DNA of 64,000 nucleotides from DAOTWC01 sp048499435 (GTDB lineage Bacteria > Chloroflexota > Anaerolineae > Aggregatilineales > Phototrophicaceae), in NCBI GenBank assembly GCA_048499435.1, contig JASNZW010000003.1, positions 372,001 through 436,000 on the forward strand. Reading direction: 5' to 3'. This document shows, one piece after another, positions 53,113 through 64,000 of this stretch. The notes beneath the pieces are model-generated. The model had not been told where the DNA came from. It worked only from the letters and a program-made list of their open reading frames with translations, and did not search any database. How positions within the stretch are numbered: the stretch's first letter is position 1; each line of letters opens with the position of its first letter. The position numbers and the translations under genes are program-made.

Positions 53113-53817
53113 ATGAGTGTTAAAACGCTCAGGATTAATGACCAGGACGTGAGCGCGCGCGAGGACGAGTCCGTCCTTCAGGTGGCGCGGGAAAACGACA
53201 TCTTCATCCCGACATTGTGCCATCTGGAAGGGTTGAGCGTCGTCGGGTCGTGCCGGCTGTGCCTGGTGGAGATTAAGGGGTCGTCAAAGCTGCACCCGGC
53301 CTGCGCCACCCAGGTGCAGGAAGGGATGGAAGTTTACACCGACACAGAGCGGCTGCGCGATTACCGCCGCATGATTATCGAGCTGCTGTTCACAGAGGGC
53401 AACCATATCTGCGCGGTGTGTGTGTCGAACGGGCGCTGTGATTTGCAGTATATGGCGCAGCGGCTGGGCGTTGACCACAGCCAGTTCGACTATCGCAGCC
53501 CGTACAAAACGGTGGACGCTTCGCACTATCGGTTTGGCGTGGACCACAACCGCTGTATTCTCTGCACGCGCTGCGTGCGCGTGTGCGATGAAATTGAAGG
53601 CGCGCACACCTGGGATGTGAAGGGGCGCGGTATTGACTCGTATGTTGTTACCGACCTGGACACGCCCTGGGGGGTATCAGAAACCTGCACAAGCTGCGGC
53701 AAATGTGTCCAGGTGTGCCCGACTGGCGCGCTGTTCAAGAAGAGCAAGGCAGTGGGCGAGATGGAAAAAGAGCGCGAGTTCCTGCCGTATCTCAAGACGA
53801 TGCGCGAGGTGAGGTGA
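53113..53817 (+). CDS. hoxU: HoxU Fe-S subunit of NAD-linked hydrogenase
   Basis: 234 residues with the HoxU/NuoG N-terminal set of clusters: a ferredoxin-like [2Fe-2S] ('CHLEGLSVVGSCRLC'), a His-Cys3 [4Fe-4S] ('GNHICAVCVSNGRCD'), and two [4Fe-4S] ferredoxin clusters ('CILCTRCVRVCD' and 'CTSCGKCVQVCP'). It carries electrons between HoxF and HoxY. It starts 18 bases after hoxF with GGAG upstream. Confidence 0.95.
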   Translation: MSVKTLRINDQDVSAREDESVLQVARENDIFIPTLCHLEGLSVVGSCRLCLVEIKGSSKLHPACATQVQEGMEVYTDTERLRDYRRMIIELLFTEGNHICAVCVSNGRCDLQYMAQRLGVDHSQFDYRSPYKTVDASHYRFGVDHNRCILCTRCVRVCDEIEGAHTWDVKGRGIDSYVVTDLDTPWGVSETCTSCGKCVQVCPTGALFKKSKAVGEMEKEREFLPYLKTMREVR

Positions 53818-53818
53818 G

Positions 53819-54343
53819 ATGAGCAAAGTAACAATGGCGACGGTGTGGCTGGACGGCTGTTCTGGCTGCCACATGTCGTTTCTCGACATTGATGAGGCGC
53901 TGTTAAACCTGGCCGCGCGGATCGACCTGGTCTACAGCCCGCTGGTTGACAACAAAGAGTTCCCGGAAATGGTTGATGTCACGCTGATCGAGGGCGCGGT
54001 GAGCAGCGAGCACGACCTTGAGAAGATCAAGCATGTGCGCGCGCACACACGGGTGCTTGTGGCGTTGGGGGACTGCGCTGTGACCGGCAACGTGCCCGCC
54101 ATGCGCAACCCGTTCAGTGTGCAGGACGTTATCCAGCGCGCGTACTTCGAAAACGTCTCCAACAACGCGCAGCAGCCGCAGGAAGTGGTCCCTGCCTTGC
54201 TGACCAGAGTGCGGCCGGTGCATCACGCTGTGCCAGTGGACGTGTTTATTCCGGGCTGCCCGCCTTCGGCGCAAATGATTTTGCAGGCGCTCACCGACCT
54301 GCTGGACGGTAAACAGCCTGAGTTGAACGCGAGATTCGGATAG
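53819..54343 (+). CDS. hoxY: [NiFe] hydrogenase small subunit HoxY
   Basis: 174 residues. The proximal [4Fe-4S] ligands are C14, C17 (DGCSGC), C86 (LGDCAV) and C147 (PGCPPS), as expected for cytosolic group 3 small subunits that lack medial and distal clusters and have no twin-arginine signal. It begins just one base after the hoxU stop with a GAGGTGAG site inside it. Confidence 0.96.
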   Translation: MSKVTMATVWLDGCSGCHMSFLDIDEALLNLAARIDLVYSPLVDNKEFPEMVDVTLIEGAVSSEHDLEKIKHVRAHTRVLVALGDCAVTGNVPAMRNPFSVQDVIQRAYFENVSNNAQQPQEVVPALLTRVRPVHHAVPVDVFIPGCPPSAQMILQALTDLLDGKQPELNARFG

Positions 54344-54355
54344 GAGCGCCCTGCG

Positions 54356-55777
54356 ATGAGCCAGACAATTGTCATTGACCCCATTACCCGAATCGAAGGG
54401 CACGCCAAGATCACTATTCAGCTAAACGACGCTGGCGAGGTAACGGACGCGCACATGCACGTCACGCAGTTTCGCGGTTTCGAGAAGCTGTCAGAAGGCC
54501 GCCCCTTCCGTGAGATGCCGTCGCTGATGGCGCGCATCTGCGGCATTTGCCCGGTGAGCCATCTGGTCGCTTCAGCGAAAGCGTGCGACGCCATCTTGGC
54601 GGTTCGTATCCCGGAGCCGGCGGTTAAGCTGCGCAAAGTGCTGAATATGGCGCAGATTGTGCAGTCACACGCGCTGAGCTTCTTCTACCTGTCCTCGCCT
54701 GATCTGCTGCTGGGCATGGATGCCGACCCGGCCAAGCGCCACCTGTTCGGCGTGATGGAGGCGGAGCCGGAGCTGGCGCGCGGCGGTGTGCGCCTGCGCC
54801 AGTTCGGCCAGCAGATCATCGAACGGATGTCGGGCAAGCGTATCCACCCGACCTGGGTGATTGCCGGCGGCGTGAATCACCCGATTTCGCCTGAGACGCG
54901 CGACGCTATCTTGGCGGAAATCCCGGAGGTAAAGGCTATCGCGCTGCGCACGCTGGCGTGGTTTAAGCCCGTGATGGGCGGCTTCCGCGAAGAAATTCAG
55001 ACCTTCGCGAATTTCCCCACCATGTTTATGGGGTTGGTAGGGCCGGACGACACGCTTGAGTTTTACGATGGTCAACTGCGCCTGGTGGGCGCTGAGGGGC
55101 AGGTCGTTAACGCCGATATCCCGGTAGAGCGCTACAACGAGTATATCGGCGAGTCGGTCGAACCCTGGTCGTACCTGAAGTCGCCCTATTACCGCCCCAT
55201 CGGCTACCCGGCGGGCGTGTATCGGGTTGGCCCGCTGGCGCGGCTGAATATCGTGGCGCGCTGCGGCACCCCGCTGGCCGACAAGGAACTGGCCGAGTAC
55301 AAGCAGCTTGACGCGGCCGAGCGGATGAGTTCGTTCTATTTTCACTACGCCCGGCTGATCGAGATCCTGCACTGCATTGAGAAGATCGAACAGCTTCTCA
55401 GCGACCCAGACAGCGTCAGCAGCCACGTGTTCGCCAGCGCCAGCGCCAACAGCAGCGAGGGCATTGGCGTCAGCGAGGCGCCGCGCGGTACGCTGCTGCA
55501 CCATTACCGGATTGATGAGAACGGGTTGATCACGTGGGCTAACCTGATTATCGCCACTGGCAACAACAACCTGGCGATGGACCGGGGTGTGCTTCAGGTG
55601 GCGCAGCACTTTGTCAAGAGCGACCGGCTTACCGAGGGGATGCTGAACCGGGTCGAGGCGGTGATCCGCACGTTTGACCCCTGCCTGAGCTGCTCTACGC
55701 ACGCTGTTGGGCAGATGCCGCTGCACCTGGAGCTGGTGAATGCGTCCGGCGAGGTGCTGGACGAGATCAGGCGCTGA
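54356..55777 (+). CDS. hoxH: [NiFe] hydrogenase large subunit HoxH, group 3d
   Basis: 473 residues. The nickel-binding motifs are complete: L1 'RICGICPVSH' with C62 and C65, and L2 'DPCLSCSTHA' with C443 and C446. A C-terminal tail of ~25 residues after the His is the part removed by the maturation protease. The enzyme splits or makes H2 at its Ni-Fe site and, with HoxEFU, couples this to NAD(H). Group 3d is assigned from the gene set and motifs. Its stop shares one base with the hoxW ATG. Confidence 0.97.
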   Translation: MSQTIVIDPITRIEGHAKITIQLNDAGEVTDAHMHVTQFRGFEKLSEGRPFREMPSLMARICGICPVSHLVASAKACDAILAVRIPEPAVKLRKVLNMAQIVQSHALSFFYLSSPDLLLGMDADPAKRHLFGVMEAEPELARGGVRLRQFGQQIIERMSGKRIHPTWVIAGGVNHPISPETRDAILAEIPEVKAIALRTLAWFKPVMGGFREEIQTFANFPTMFMGLVGPDDTLEFYDGQLRLVGAEGQVVNADIPVERYNEYIGESVEPWSYLKSPYYRPIGYPAGVYRVGPLARLNIVARCGTPLADKELAEYKQLDAAERMSSFYFHYARLIEILHCIEKIEQLLSDPDSVSSHVFASASANSSEGIGVSEAPRGTLLHHYRIDENGLITWANLIIATGNNNLAMDRGVLQVAQHFVKSDRLTEGMLNRVEAVIRTFDPCLSCSTHAVGQMPLHLELVNASGEVLDEIRR

Positions 55778-56244
55778 TGCCGCCGGTGGTAGTGGTTGGT
55801 TATGGCAACTGTCTGCGCGGCGATGACGGTATCGGGCGGCGGGCGGCGCAGAGTTTAGCTCTGCGCCTGCCCGCGCAGACGGCAGCCGTGCTGGAAGCGC
55901 ACCAACTGCTGCCGGAGATGGCAGACGTGATGAGCCGGGCGCAGCTTGTCGTGCTGATTGACGCCGCAGTCGGCAGCCCGGCCGGGGCGATCTCTCAGCG
56001 CTTAGTCGCGCCGGCGGAGGGCGAGAACATGGCCGCCAGCATTCTGGGGCATCACCTTAGCCCGGAACAGATGCTGGCGGCCTGCGACCGGCTGTATGGC
56101 GCGCGCCCGGAGATGGTGTTGTTCACGGTGTGCAGCCAGTTCTTCGCTTTTGAGGAAAGGCTCTCTGAGCCGGCACAACAGGCCCTTCCTGAGCTGATTG
56201 AGCGGGTAGAACAGGTTATTCTGGGGCGTTTCCCGCCGGTTTGA
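55777..56244 (+). CDS. hoxW: Hydrogenase maturation protease HoxW
   Basis: 155 residues; 'GYGNCLRGDDGIG' is the N-terminal motif of HyaD/HybD/HoxW proteases, with 'VVLIDAAVG' and 'GHHLSPEQMLA' (nickel-sensing histidines) following. It cuts the HoxH C-terminus once nickel is in place. It is coupled to hoxH and overlaps the convergent ATP-sulfurylase gene by 29 bases at its 3' end. Confidence 0.93.
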   Translation: MPPVVVVGYGNCLRGDDGIGRRAAQSLALRLPAQTAAVLEAHQLLPEMADVMSRAQLVVLIDAAVGSPAGAISQRLVAPAEGENMAASILGHHLSPEQMLAACDRLYGARPEMVLFTVCSQFFAFEERLSEPAQQALPELIERVEQVILGRFPPV

Positions 56245-57979
56245 CATACCCCTGCGCCAGCAGATAATCGAAGATGTGCTGCGCGTTTTTCTCGGCTGTA
56301 ACGCTTGCGGTTGAAAGGTGGATTTCGGGGTCGGCGGGCGGTTCGTAAGGGTCGTCAATGCCGGTGAAACCGGTGATGTCGCCGCGCCGCGCCTTCGCAT
56401 ACAGCCCCTTTGGGTCGCGCTGCTCACAGAGCGCCAGCGGGGTATCCACGAACACTTCGATGAAGCGGCCGTCCATCATGCGCCGCACCTCGGCGCGAAC
56501 AGATGCGTAGGGGCTGATCGCGGCGCAGATCACGATGCCGCCGTGCCGCACGATCTCGCTGGCGACATAGCCGAGGCGGCGGATATGTGTGTCCCGGTCG
56601 GCCTTGCTAAAGCCCAGGCCGCTGGAGAGGTGCGCGCGCGCGATGTCACCGTCGAGGACGGTGACCTGGCGGCCGTGCTCCAGCAGGCGCACGGCCAGAA
56701 TCTCGGCGGTGGTTGATTTGCCCGCCGCGCTCAGGCCCGTCAGCCAGACGCACGCGCCGCGCGCGCCGTAGGCTTCGGCCAGAATACGCGCCACTTCCGG
56801 CCGGGTGAACCAGGCGGGCAGGGCGCGCCCGCGCGCCAGATAGTCCTGCCGCACCTGTGTCCCAGAGATGCGCAGCGTGCGGGCGCTGGCCGGCACGCGG
56901 TCCTGTTCCTCATACCGGTCTTCCTCCGGCAGATAAACCATTTCCTGAAACGCCATAACGCTGATGCCAAGTTCGCGCTCATGCTGCTGGACCAGCTCCT
57001 GCGCGGCGTAGGGCGGATAGAACGGTTTGCCAGCGGAGTCGCTGCCGGGGCCGGCGTGGTCGCGCCCGACGATGAAATGGGTTGCGCCGTAATTGCGGCG
57101 AATCAGGGCGTGGAGCAGGGCCTCACGCGGGCCAGCCATACGCATCGCCAGCGGCAGCAGCGACAGCACCACGCGGCCCGGCTCAAAGTAGTTGTTGACC
57201 AGCGCCTCGTAAGCGCGAACACGGGTGTAATGGTCAATGTCGTGCGGCTGAGTCAGCCCCACAGCCGGGTGCAGCAGCAGCGTGCCATTCACCGCGGCGA
57301 TTGCGCGCTTAACAAGCTCCTCGTGCGCGCGGTGCAGCGGGTTGCGCGTCTGAAAGGCGACCACGCTCCTGCGGCCCAGCGCGGCCAGCAGCGCGCGTAT
57401 CTGGGCTGGCGTGTGGCGCAGATGCCTGAAGTCGTGGTGCTGCGGCGGCTGCAGGACGCGCAGCCGGCCCGTGAGGTTCAGCGGTCCCCACTGCTGCATT
57501 TCGCGCACCAGCGGGTGCGCGGTATCGTGCGTGCCGCAGGCGAGAAATGCCAGCTCATCCCGCCTCCAGGGGTAGATATCCTCAATGCTCAGAATCGCCA
57601 GCGGACGGTTGTATTCATCGCACAGCGCGATGTCGCGGTCCAGGTGAAGCGCTTCAGCGGCGGCAGTGGGCAGCGTCACCGGCAGCGGGAACAGGCTGCC
57701 GTCGGTGAGGCGCATTGTTTCCAAAGATGATTGGAGGTCGGCGCGGCCCATGAAACGATCAAGGGGGGAATAGGCCCCGATGGCTAACATCTCCAGGTCG
57801 CACAGCGCGCGCTGGCCCAGCGTGAGCGAGGGCAGGGCGCTGGCGTAGGCGCGCAGCGCGTCCGCCTCCTCTGGCGAGGACGGCAGCAGGTCCACAAGCG
57901 CGGGCAGGCCGGGCTGGTCGGCGCGCGCGGTTGGATCAGGCGCGCTGAAGGCGTTAGAGTCGGGTCGGTATCTTCGCAT
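56216..57979 (-). CDS. sat/cysC: Bifunctional sulfate adenylyltransferase / adenylylsulfate kinase
   Basis: 587 residues. The N-terminal ATP sulfurylase has 'QTRNPLHRAHEELV' and 'GRDHAGPGSD'. The C-terminal APS kinase carries P-loop 'GLSAAGKST', 'DGDIARAHL' and 'DPKGLYAKARRGDITGFTG'. It turns sulfate and ATP into APS and then PAPS. The ATG at 57979 is preferred over a GTG at 57985. No reductase (aprAB, cysH) is nearby, so the product's use cannot be told. Confidence 0.95.
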   Translation of the reverse strand: MRRYRPDSNAFSAPDPTARADQPGLPALVDLLPSSPEEADALRAYASALPSLTLGQRALCDLEMLAIGAYSPLDRFMGRADLQSSLETMRLTDGSLFPLPVTLPTAAAEALHLDRDIALCDEYNRPLAILSIEDIYPWRRDELAFLACGTHDTAHPLVREMQQWGPLNLTGRLRVLQPPQHHDFRHLRHTPAQIRALLAALGRRSVVAFQTRNPLHRAHEELVKRAIAAVNGTLLLHPAVGLTQPHDIDHYTRVRAYEALVNNYFEPGRVVLSLLPLAMRMAGPREALLHALIRRNYGATHFIVGRDHAGPGSDSAGKPFYPPYAAQELVQQHERELGISVMAFQEMVYLPEEDRYEEQDRVPASARTLRISGTQVRQDYLARGRALPAWFTRPEVARILAEAYGARGACVWLTGLSAAGKSTTAEILAVRLLEHGRQVTVLDGDIARAHLSSGLGFSKADRDTHIRRLGYVASEIVRHGGIVICAAISPYASVRAEVRRMMDGRFIEVFVDTPLALCEQRDPKGLYAKARRGDITGFTGIDDPYEPPADPEIHLSTASVTAEKNAQHIFDYLLAQGYVKPAGNAPE

Positions 57980-58023
57980 AGTCACTAGAGAATCATGAAC
58001 CTAAAACACCCCCCGAAAGCATA

Positions 58024-58057
58024 CAACAAAAACGGGGCTGGTAACACACCAGCCCCG
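58024..58057 (-). terminator. Intrinsic terminator of ppdK
   Basis: CGGGGCTGGT (58033-58042) pairs perfectly with ACCAGCCCCG (58048-58057) over a 5-base loop. On the minus strand it is followed by TTTTTGTTG, 24 bases after the ppdK stop. Confidence 0.88.
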
Positions 58058-58080
58058 CGAAACACTGCCACACAGCTGCC

Positions 58081-60798
<2,718 letters not shown>

Positions 60799-60847
60799 AT
60801 GCTGCTCTCCTAATCGTTTGTACGGGGCTGTTAACATGTACGCGAAC

Positions 60848-60876
60848 ATTTTCGCACGGGTAGGTTGAATTCTCAA
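60848..60876 (-). promoter_or_regulatory. Sigma-70-like promoter of ppdK with palindrome
   Basis: On the minus strand TTGAGA (60876-60871), 17 bases, GAAAAT (60853-60848; four of six). The -35 lies within GTTGA-ATTC-TCAAC (60864-60877), a short palindrome that could be an operator. Transcription would start near 60841, 43 bases before the ATG. Confidence 0.5.
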
Positions 60877-60877
60877 C

Positions 60878-61101
60878 TGACATTACGCGCGAATAAAACG
60901 ACGTGTGTAACGTTTGGCCAGCCAGACTAAACATAACTGCTTTTTTGCGGTATGCCAGGGTGAATCATACCCCTTCACCATAATTCAACTGAGGGTTATC
61001 TGTACCTACTGAAGCTCAGGTAATGGCTATGAGGAATATCACTATTACGCGGGGGGTTAAACTGGCACTATAGCGCTGCTGCTAAACGAAGGGATTTCTC
61101 A
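60878..61101. other. Rest of the 303-base divergent gap between ppdK and ccmC
   Basis: Between the ppdK promoter and the ccmC start there is no open frame. An inverted repeat GGTGAA (60959-60964) / TTCACC (60974-60979) may be an operator. A TATAGC (61069-61074) preceded by TTACGC is a weak possible ccmC promoter. AAGGGAT precedes the ccmC ATG. Nothing else is recognised. Confidence 0.4.
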
Positions 61102-61818
61102 ATGACCACATCTGAAACCGCCGCCGCACCGGACAAAACAGCGCCGCCGTTTCTGCGTATACTTACCGCCGCCGCGGCGATTGGCCTGGGCATTGGCCTG
61201 TATTTCGCCCTGGCATACGCCGGCACAGACAGTGTGCAGGGCAGCGTTCAGCGGCTTTTCTATATGCACCTGCCTTCCTTCACCGGCGCAGCCGCGGCCT
61301 TCGGGCTTACGTTTGTCGGCGGCCTGCTGTACCTGGCTCTGCGCCAGGATCGCTGGGAAATGCTGGCGATCGCGGCTGCCGAGGTTGGGCTGGCGCTGGC
61401 GGCGATCAACGTGGCGCTGGGGTCAATCTGGGCGCGGCCCATCTGGAACACCTGGTGGACCGGCGACCCGCGCATGACCTCCTCGGCGGTGATGGTGCTG
61501 ATCTGTGTGGCGTATCTGCTGCTGCGCCAGGGCATCACCAACCCGAACTGGCGGCGCTGGTTCTCGGCGCTGATGGCGGTGCTGCTAATGACGGTGATGC
61601 TGTTCTCTGTTGCGGTGGTGCGCACGCGCACCGACACGATTCACCCTGTGGTGATTGGCACGAGCGCGCAGGGCGCGACCGGCGGATTCAATATGGCGGC
61701 CAGCATGTCAACCGCGCTGATCATCAACATTATCGTCTGGGCAGGGCTGCTTACGCCGACGCTGGTGTGGTGGCGCTTCAGGCTGGAACGCGCCAAACGG
61801 CGGCTGGCCAGCGAATAA
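61102..61818 (+). CDS. ccmC: CcmC-type haem delivery protein for cytochrome c maturation
   Basis: 238 residues with six membrane helices. The tryptophan-rich motif 'GSIWARPIWNTWWTGDPRM' (about 113-131) and haem-ligand histidines in 'FYMHLPS' and 'DTIHPVV' mark the CcmC/CcsA family that moves haem for c-type cytochromes. The length fits CcmC. It faces a multihaem cytochrome c gene across a terminator, which shows a need for haem attachment. Confidence 0.92.
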   Translation: MTTSETAAAPDKTAPPFLRILTAAAAIGLGIGLYFALAYAGTDSVQGSVQRLFYMHLPSFTGAAAAFGLTFVGGLLYLALRQDRWEMLAIAAAEVGLALAAINVALGSIWARPIWNTWWTGDPRMTSSAVMVLICVAYLLLRQGITNPNWRRWFSALMAVLLMTVMLFSVAVVRTRTDTIHPVVIGTSAQGATGGFNMAASMSTALIINIIVWAGLLTPTLVWWRFRLERAKRRLASE

Positions 61819-61826
61819 GAGAGAAA

Positions 61827-61858
61827 AAGCCCGCGCCTTAACACCACAGCGCGGGCTT
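61827..61858. terminator. Bidirectional-type hairpin between ccmC and the cytochrome gene
   Basis: AAGCCCGCGC (61827-61836) pairs perfectly with GCGCGGGCTT (61849-61858) over a 12-base loop. On the minus strand it is followed by TTTCTC (reverse complement of 61826-61821). It ends both transcripts; the minus-strand T-run is the better one. Confidence 0.75.
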
Positions 61859-61880
61859 CTCAGCTAACGCCACGCGGGCT

Positions 61881-64000
61881 TTAGCGCCGCACGAGAACGG
61901 CGGTGTTCAACTGGTTAGCCGGCAGCACATAGTGCGCCGTGTGGCAGTCTGAACAGCCAACGAGAATGTCGCGCTTCAGCACATCTTCGTAGTGGGCAGT
62001 GTCCTCCAGGTGGCAGTTGATACACACGCCGGACATCTCTACCCGGTAGGCGCCCCGGCTGGCAAACGAAACACTCTGGTGTGGGAAAATATCCGCGCTG
62101 TGACAATCAAGGCAGCCGAACGGCTCGCCCGCTGGCCCCGTGTGAACGGATGCAGCCATGCGCTCGTGATCAACGCGCATGCTCAGCGCGCTGCTGTCAG
62201 CGAAAGTGTAGCTGTAAGCTGCGTTCGCGTGGCAGAAAAGGCAGTTCGCATTGTCGCCAGTGATCGCAGCCGTCCTGTTCGGCTCACGCAGGATTATCAC
62301 CCCGGCGACGATAGCGAAAGCGGCGATCAGGCCCAGCACCGCGAGCAGCCGCCGCCCGCGCAGCAGCAGGAACAAAGCCAGCAGCAGGACGAGGCCGGCT
62401 GCCGCCAGCGCCGCCAGCATGGGCGCTGTAAGGCCCAGAATCACGGTATTGCTGCGCGCGGCCTCGCGGGTCAGCTCAAGCACCTCGCGCGTGGTCATGA
62501 TCTGAGCGTGCCCGGTAGTATCCAGCGCCGCCAGGCCCAGCGCCTTCTCCACAGCGCTTAAAAGCGCCTGTGTGTAGGCGTAATTATGCATGCCCAGGCT
62601 GCCGTCGCCGTCAACGAACGCCAGCGCGTCACCGACCCACTGCGGGGTGTCGGGCGCTGTCGCCGCCCGCGCAGCCTCCAGCCGGGCCTGAACGTCGCCC
62701 TGAACATCGTCCACAAGCTGCTGGATACCCGCGCCATCCAGATATTCTGTGTGGCAGGACGTGCAGCCGTCGCTCAGCCCAGCAAAATCAACCACCGCGC
62801 CCGGCAGGATAACGTTCAGCGAATGGCTGACGCGCTCCTGTTCCGCGCCCACGCTGACCGCGGGCAGGTGGCAGGTCTGGCAGTCAGGGCCATTCTCAGC
62901 CGTGAAATGCGCGCCGGGCACGCCCGCAACCTCAGCAACAAGGGTCAGGCCCTCGAACATTTCCCTGGCCGGATGGTGCACAGCGGACAAAGCCTCTGTC
63001 TGCGTGTGGCAGCTCGAACACAGCGTATAGGAATCTGTGACTAACTGGTAATCGTAACCGGCCTCGCTGTGCGGGTTGTGGCAGGCGGTGCAGGTAACGC
63101 CGTCCCGCGCGGTCGCCAGCGTAACCGGCTCAGGCGGGGCGCCATTCCAGTCGCCATCCTCGGCCCTGGCGATGCGCGCCGCCGTGTACTGGTAGTCTGC
63201 GCTGTGGCAGGCGAGACATGAATCATCAGCGTCCTCAGCGCCCTGGAGCGCCTCAAGCGACTGCGCGTGGGCCGACGTATGCCATTCGTTAAACTGCATG
63301 TTTGGCTGGCGCGCGTGGCCGGTAGGCCACCAGTGGTCAGCGTCGTCGGCAGGGACGAGGTTATACACGCCAGTGTCGGTCAGGTCCATAGCGGGCAGAT
63401 AGTCTACGGGGTAGGGGTGAACGCCATCCGCTGCGAGGCCGCGGCTGTGGCACTGGCCGCAGGTCTGCGGATCAGCACCGCTGGCAATGGCCCCGCGAAT
63501 ACCGGCGATTTCTTCGTCAGAGGGCCGGCGGCTGGCTTCATCGGCGGCGTCCACATGGGCGCTGCCCGCCCCGTGGCAGGTTTCACACTGAACGCCGGCC
63601 TCTTCCCAGGTGTAATCCTCAACATCCAGGCCAACGGTGTGACAGCCCGCGCAGTTCGGGCCAAACTCAAGGGCGGGATCAGGCCAGCTTTCCGCGCGGC
63701 CAAGCGCGATCCATTCCTGCTTCTCAACATCCCACTCCGCCGGAAACACCACATAATCGTTGTCGCCGCGTTCAAAAAGATAAGCCTGCAGGCTGCGGCC
63801 AGCGCCCAGAACAAAAGCTATATCATCCACTGTAAAAGGGCGGGCGGCGTCCTCGCCAGGGAACTGAACCGTGCGCAGCTCCGCGCCAGCGGTGAAATCA
63901 GCAAGGATCGCCTCGCGGTCTTCGTCCGCGCTCACTTCGCGGAGCGTCAGGCTGTGATTGGTGGCGCGGAAGGCGCTGTAGGCGCTGCGATGGCAGTCCC
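61881..64000 (-). CDS. Membrane-anchored multihaem cytochrome c (5' end off window)
   Basis: The frame is open to the right edge, so the N-terminus is missing. Twelve complete CxxCH haem motifs are seen (CAGCH, CETCH, CGQCH, CLACH, CTACH, CSSCH, CQTCH, CTSCH, then CLFCH, CLDCH, CINCH, CSDCH), and a DCH at the edge suggests a thirteenth. Eight lie before and four after a pair of membrane helices separated by the basic loop RGRR. This topology puts both haem domains on the outer face. The first part resembles cytochrome c554/octahaem proteins, the second a small tetrahaem domain. Likely an outward electron conduit; donor and acceptor unknown. Confidence 0.92.
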   Translation of the reverse strand, partial: DCHRSAYSAFRATNHSLTLREVSADEDREAILADFTAGAELRTVQFPGEDAARPFTVDDIAFVLGAGRSLQAYLFERGDNDYVVFPAEWDVEKQEWIALGRAESWPDPALEFGPNCAGCHTVGLDVEDYTWEEAGVQCETCHGAGSAHVDAADEASRRPSDEEIAGIRGAIASGADPQTCGQCHSRGLAADGVHPYPVDYLPAMDLTDTGVYNLVPADDADHWWPTGHARQPNMQFNEWHTSAHAQSLEALQGAEDADDSCLACHSADYQYTAARIARAEDGDWNGAPPEPVTLATARDGVTCTACHNPHSEAGYDYQLVTDSYTLCSSCHTQTEALSAVHHPAREMFEGLTLVAEVAGVPGAHFTAENGPDCQTCHLPAVSVGAEQERVSHSLNVILPGAVVDFAGLSDGCTSCHTEYLDGAGIQQLVDDVQGDVQARLEAARAATAPDTPQWVGDALAFVDGDGSLGMHNYAYTQALLSAVEKALGLAALDTTGHAQIMTTREVLELTREAARSNTVILGLTAPMLAALAAAGLVLLLALFLLLRGRRLLAVLGLIAAFAIVAGVIILREPNRTAAITGDNANCLFCHANAAYSYTFADSSALSMRVDHERMAASVHTGPAGEPFGCLDCHSADIFPHQSVSFASRGAYRVEMSGVCINCHLEDTAHYEDVLKRDILVGCSDCHTAHYVLPANQLNTAVLVRR

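Noticed and set aside
54665..55726. 353-residue minus-strand frame over hoxH
   Set aside because: Shadow of hoxH, which has both nickel motifs.

Overview
The window is 64 kb of GC-rich bacterial chromosome, almost fully coding, with 48 protein genes (two cut by the window edges). No tRNA, rRNA, insertion sequence, prophage or CRISPR array was seen. Gene content points to a free-living Gram-positive-type or monoderm-like bacterium of the Chloroflexota (Anaerolineae-like). That placement is an inference from the mix of mevalonate-pathway enzymes, a group 3d Hox hydrogenase, CHAT/TPR and SPFH/SHOCT proteins, multihaem cytochromes and large glycan-active enzymes; no marker gene here proves it.

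Layout. 1-8.8 kb: an edge-cut secreted glycosidase, then a DUF2207 / zinc-ribbon / helical protein / SPFH-SHOCT cluster, facing a minus-strand set of secreted protein, NERD-like membrane protein and GT39-type glycosyltransferase. 9-12.8 kb: yajC-secD-secF plus a zinc alcohol dehydrogenase. 12.7-15.9 kb (minus): receiver-ParA ATPase, sirtuin and GAF histidine kinase in one tight operon. 16.1-21 kb: an orphan CoA-transferase alpha-type subunit, then a TPP riboswitch controlling thiBPQ. 21-28.5 kb: a recombination/repair operon of an AddB-like ATPase, a UvrD helicase, an Fe-S PD-(D/E)XK nuclease and RecJ. 28.5-34.6 kb (minus): ECF-type sigma factor, double zinc-finger protein, TPR-CHAT protease and cytoplasmic S8 protease; this is the best candidate for a poorly described system. 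34.7-38 kb: two coupled sensor kinases. 38-50.8 kb: GH2, radical SAM, mevalonate-pathway pair, unknown protein, ROK kinase plus GH31, DUF1349 plus fucose-isomerase-like protein. 50.9-56.2 kb: complete hoxEFUYHW operon for a bidirectional NAD-linked [NiFe] hydrogenase. 56.2-64 kb: ATP sulfurylase/APS kinase fusion, pyruvate phosphate dikinase, CcmC and a membrane multihaem cytochrome c with at least 12 haem sites.

How it fits together. The cell exports proteins (SecDF-YajC), degrades glycosides (GH-A, GH2, GH31, ROK kinase), makes isoprenoids by the mevalonate route, salvages thiamine under riboswitch control, and balances redox with the Hox hydrogenase and a haem-based electron route (CcmC plus multihaem cytochrome). 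Gene packing is dense: several convergent gene pairs overlap at their 3' ends and many operon genes overlap by 1-4 bases. Clear intrinsic terminators and several sigma-70-like promoters could be read by eye and are listed.
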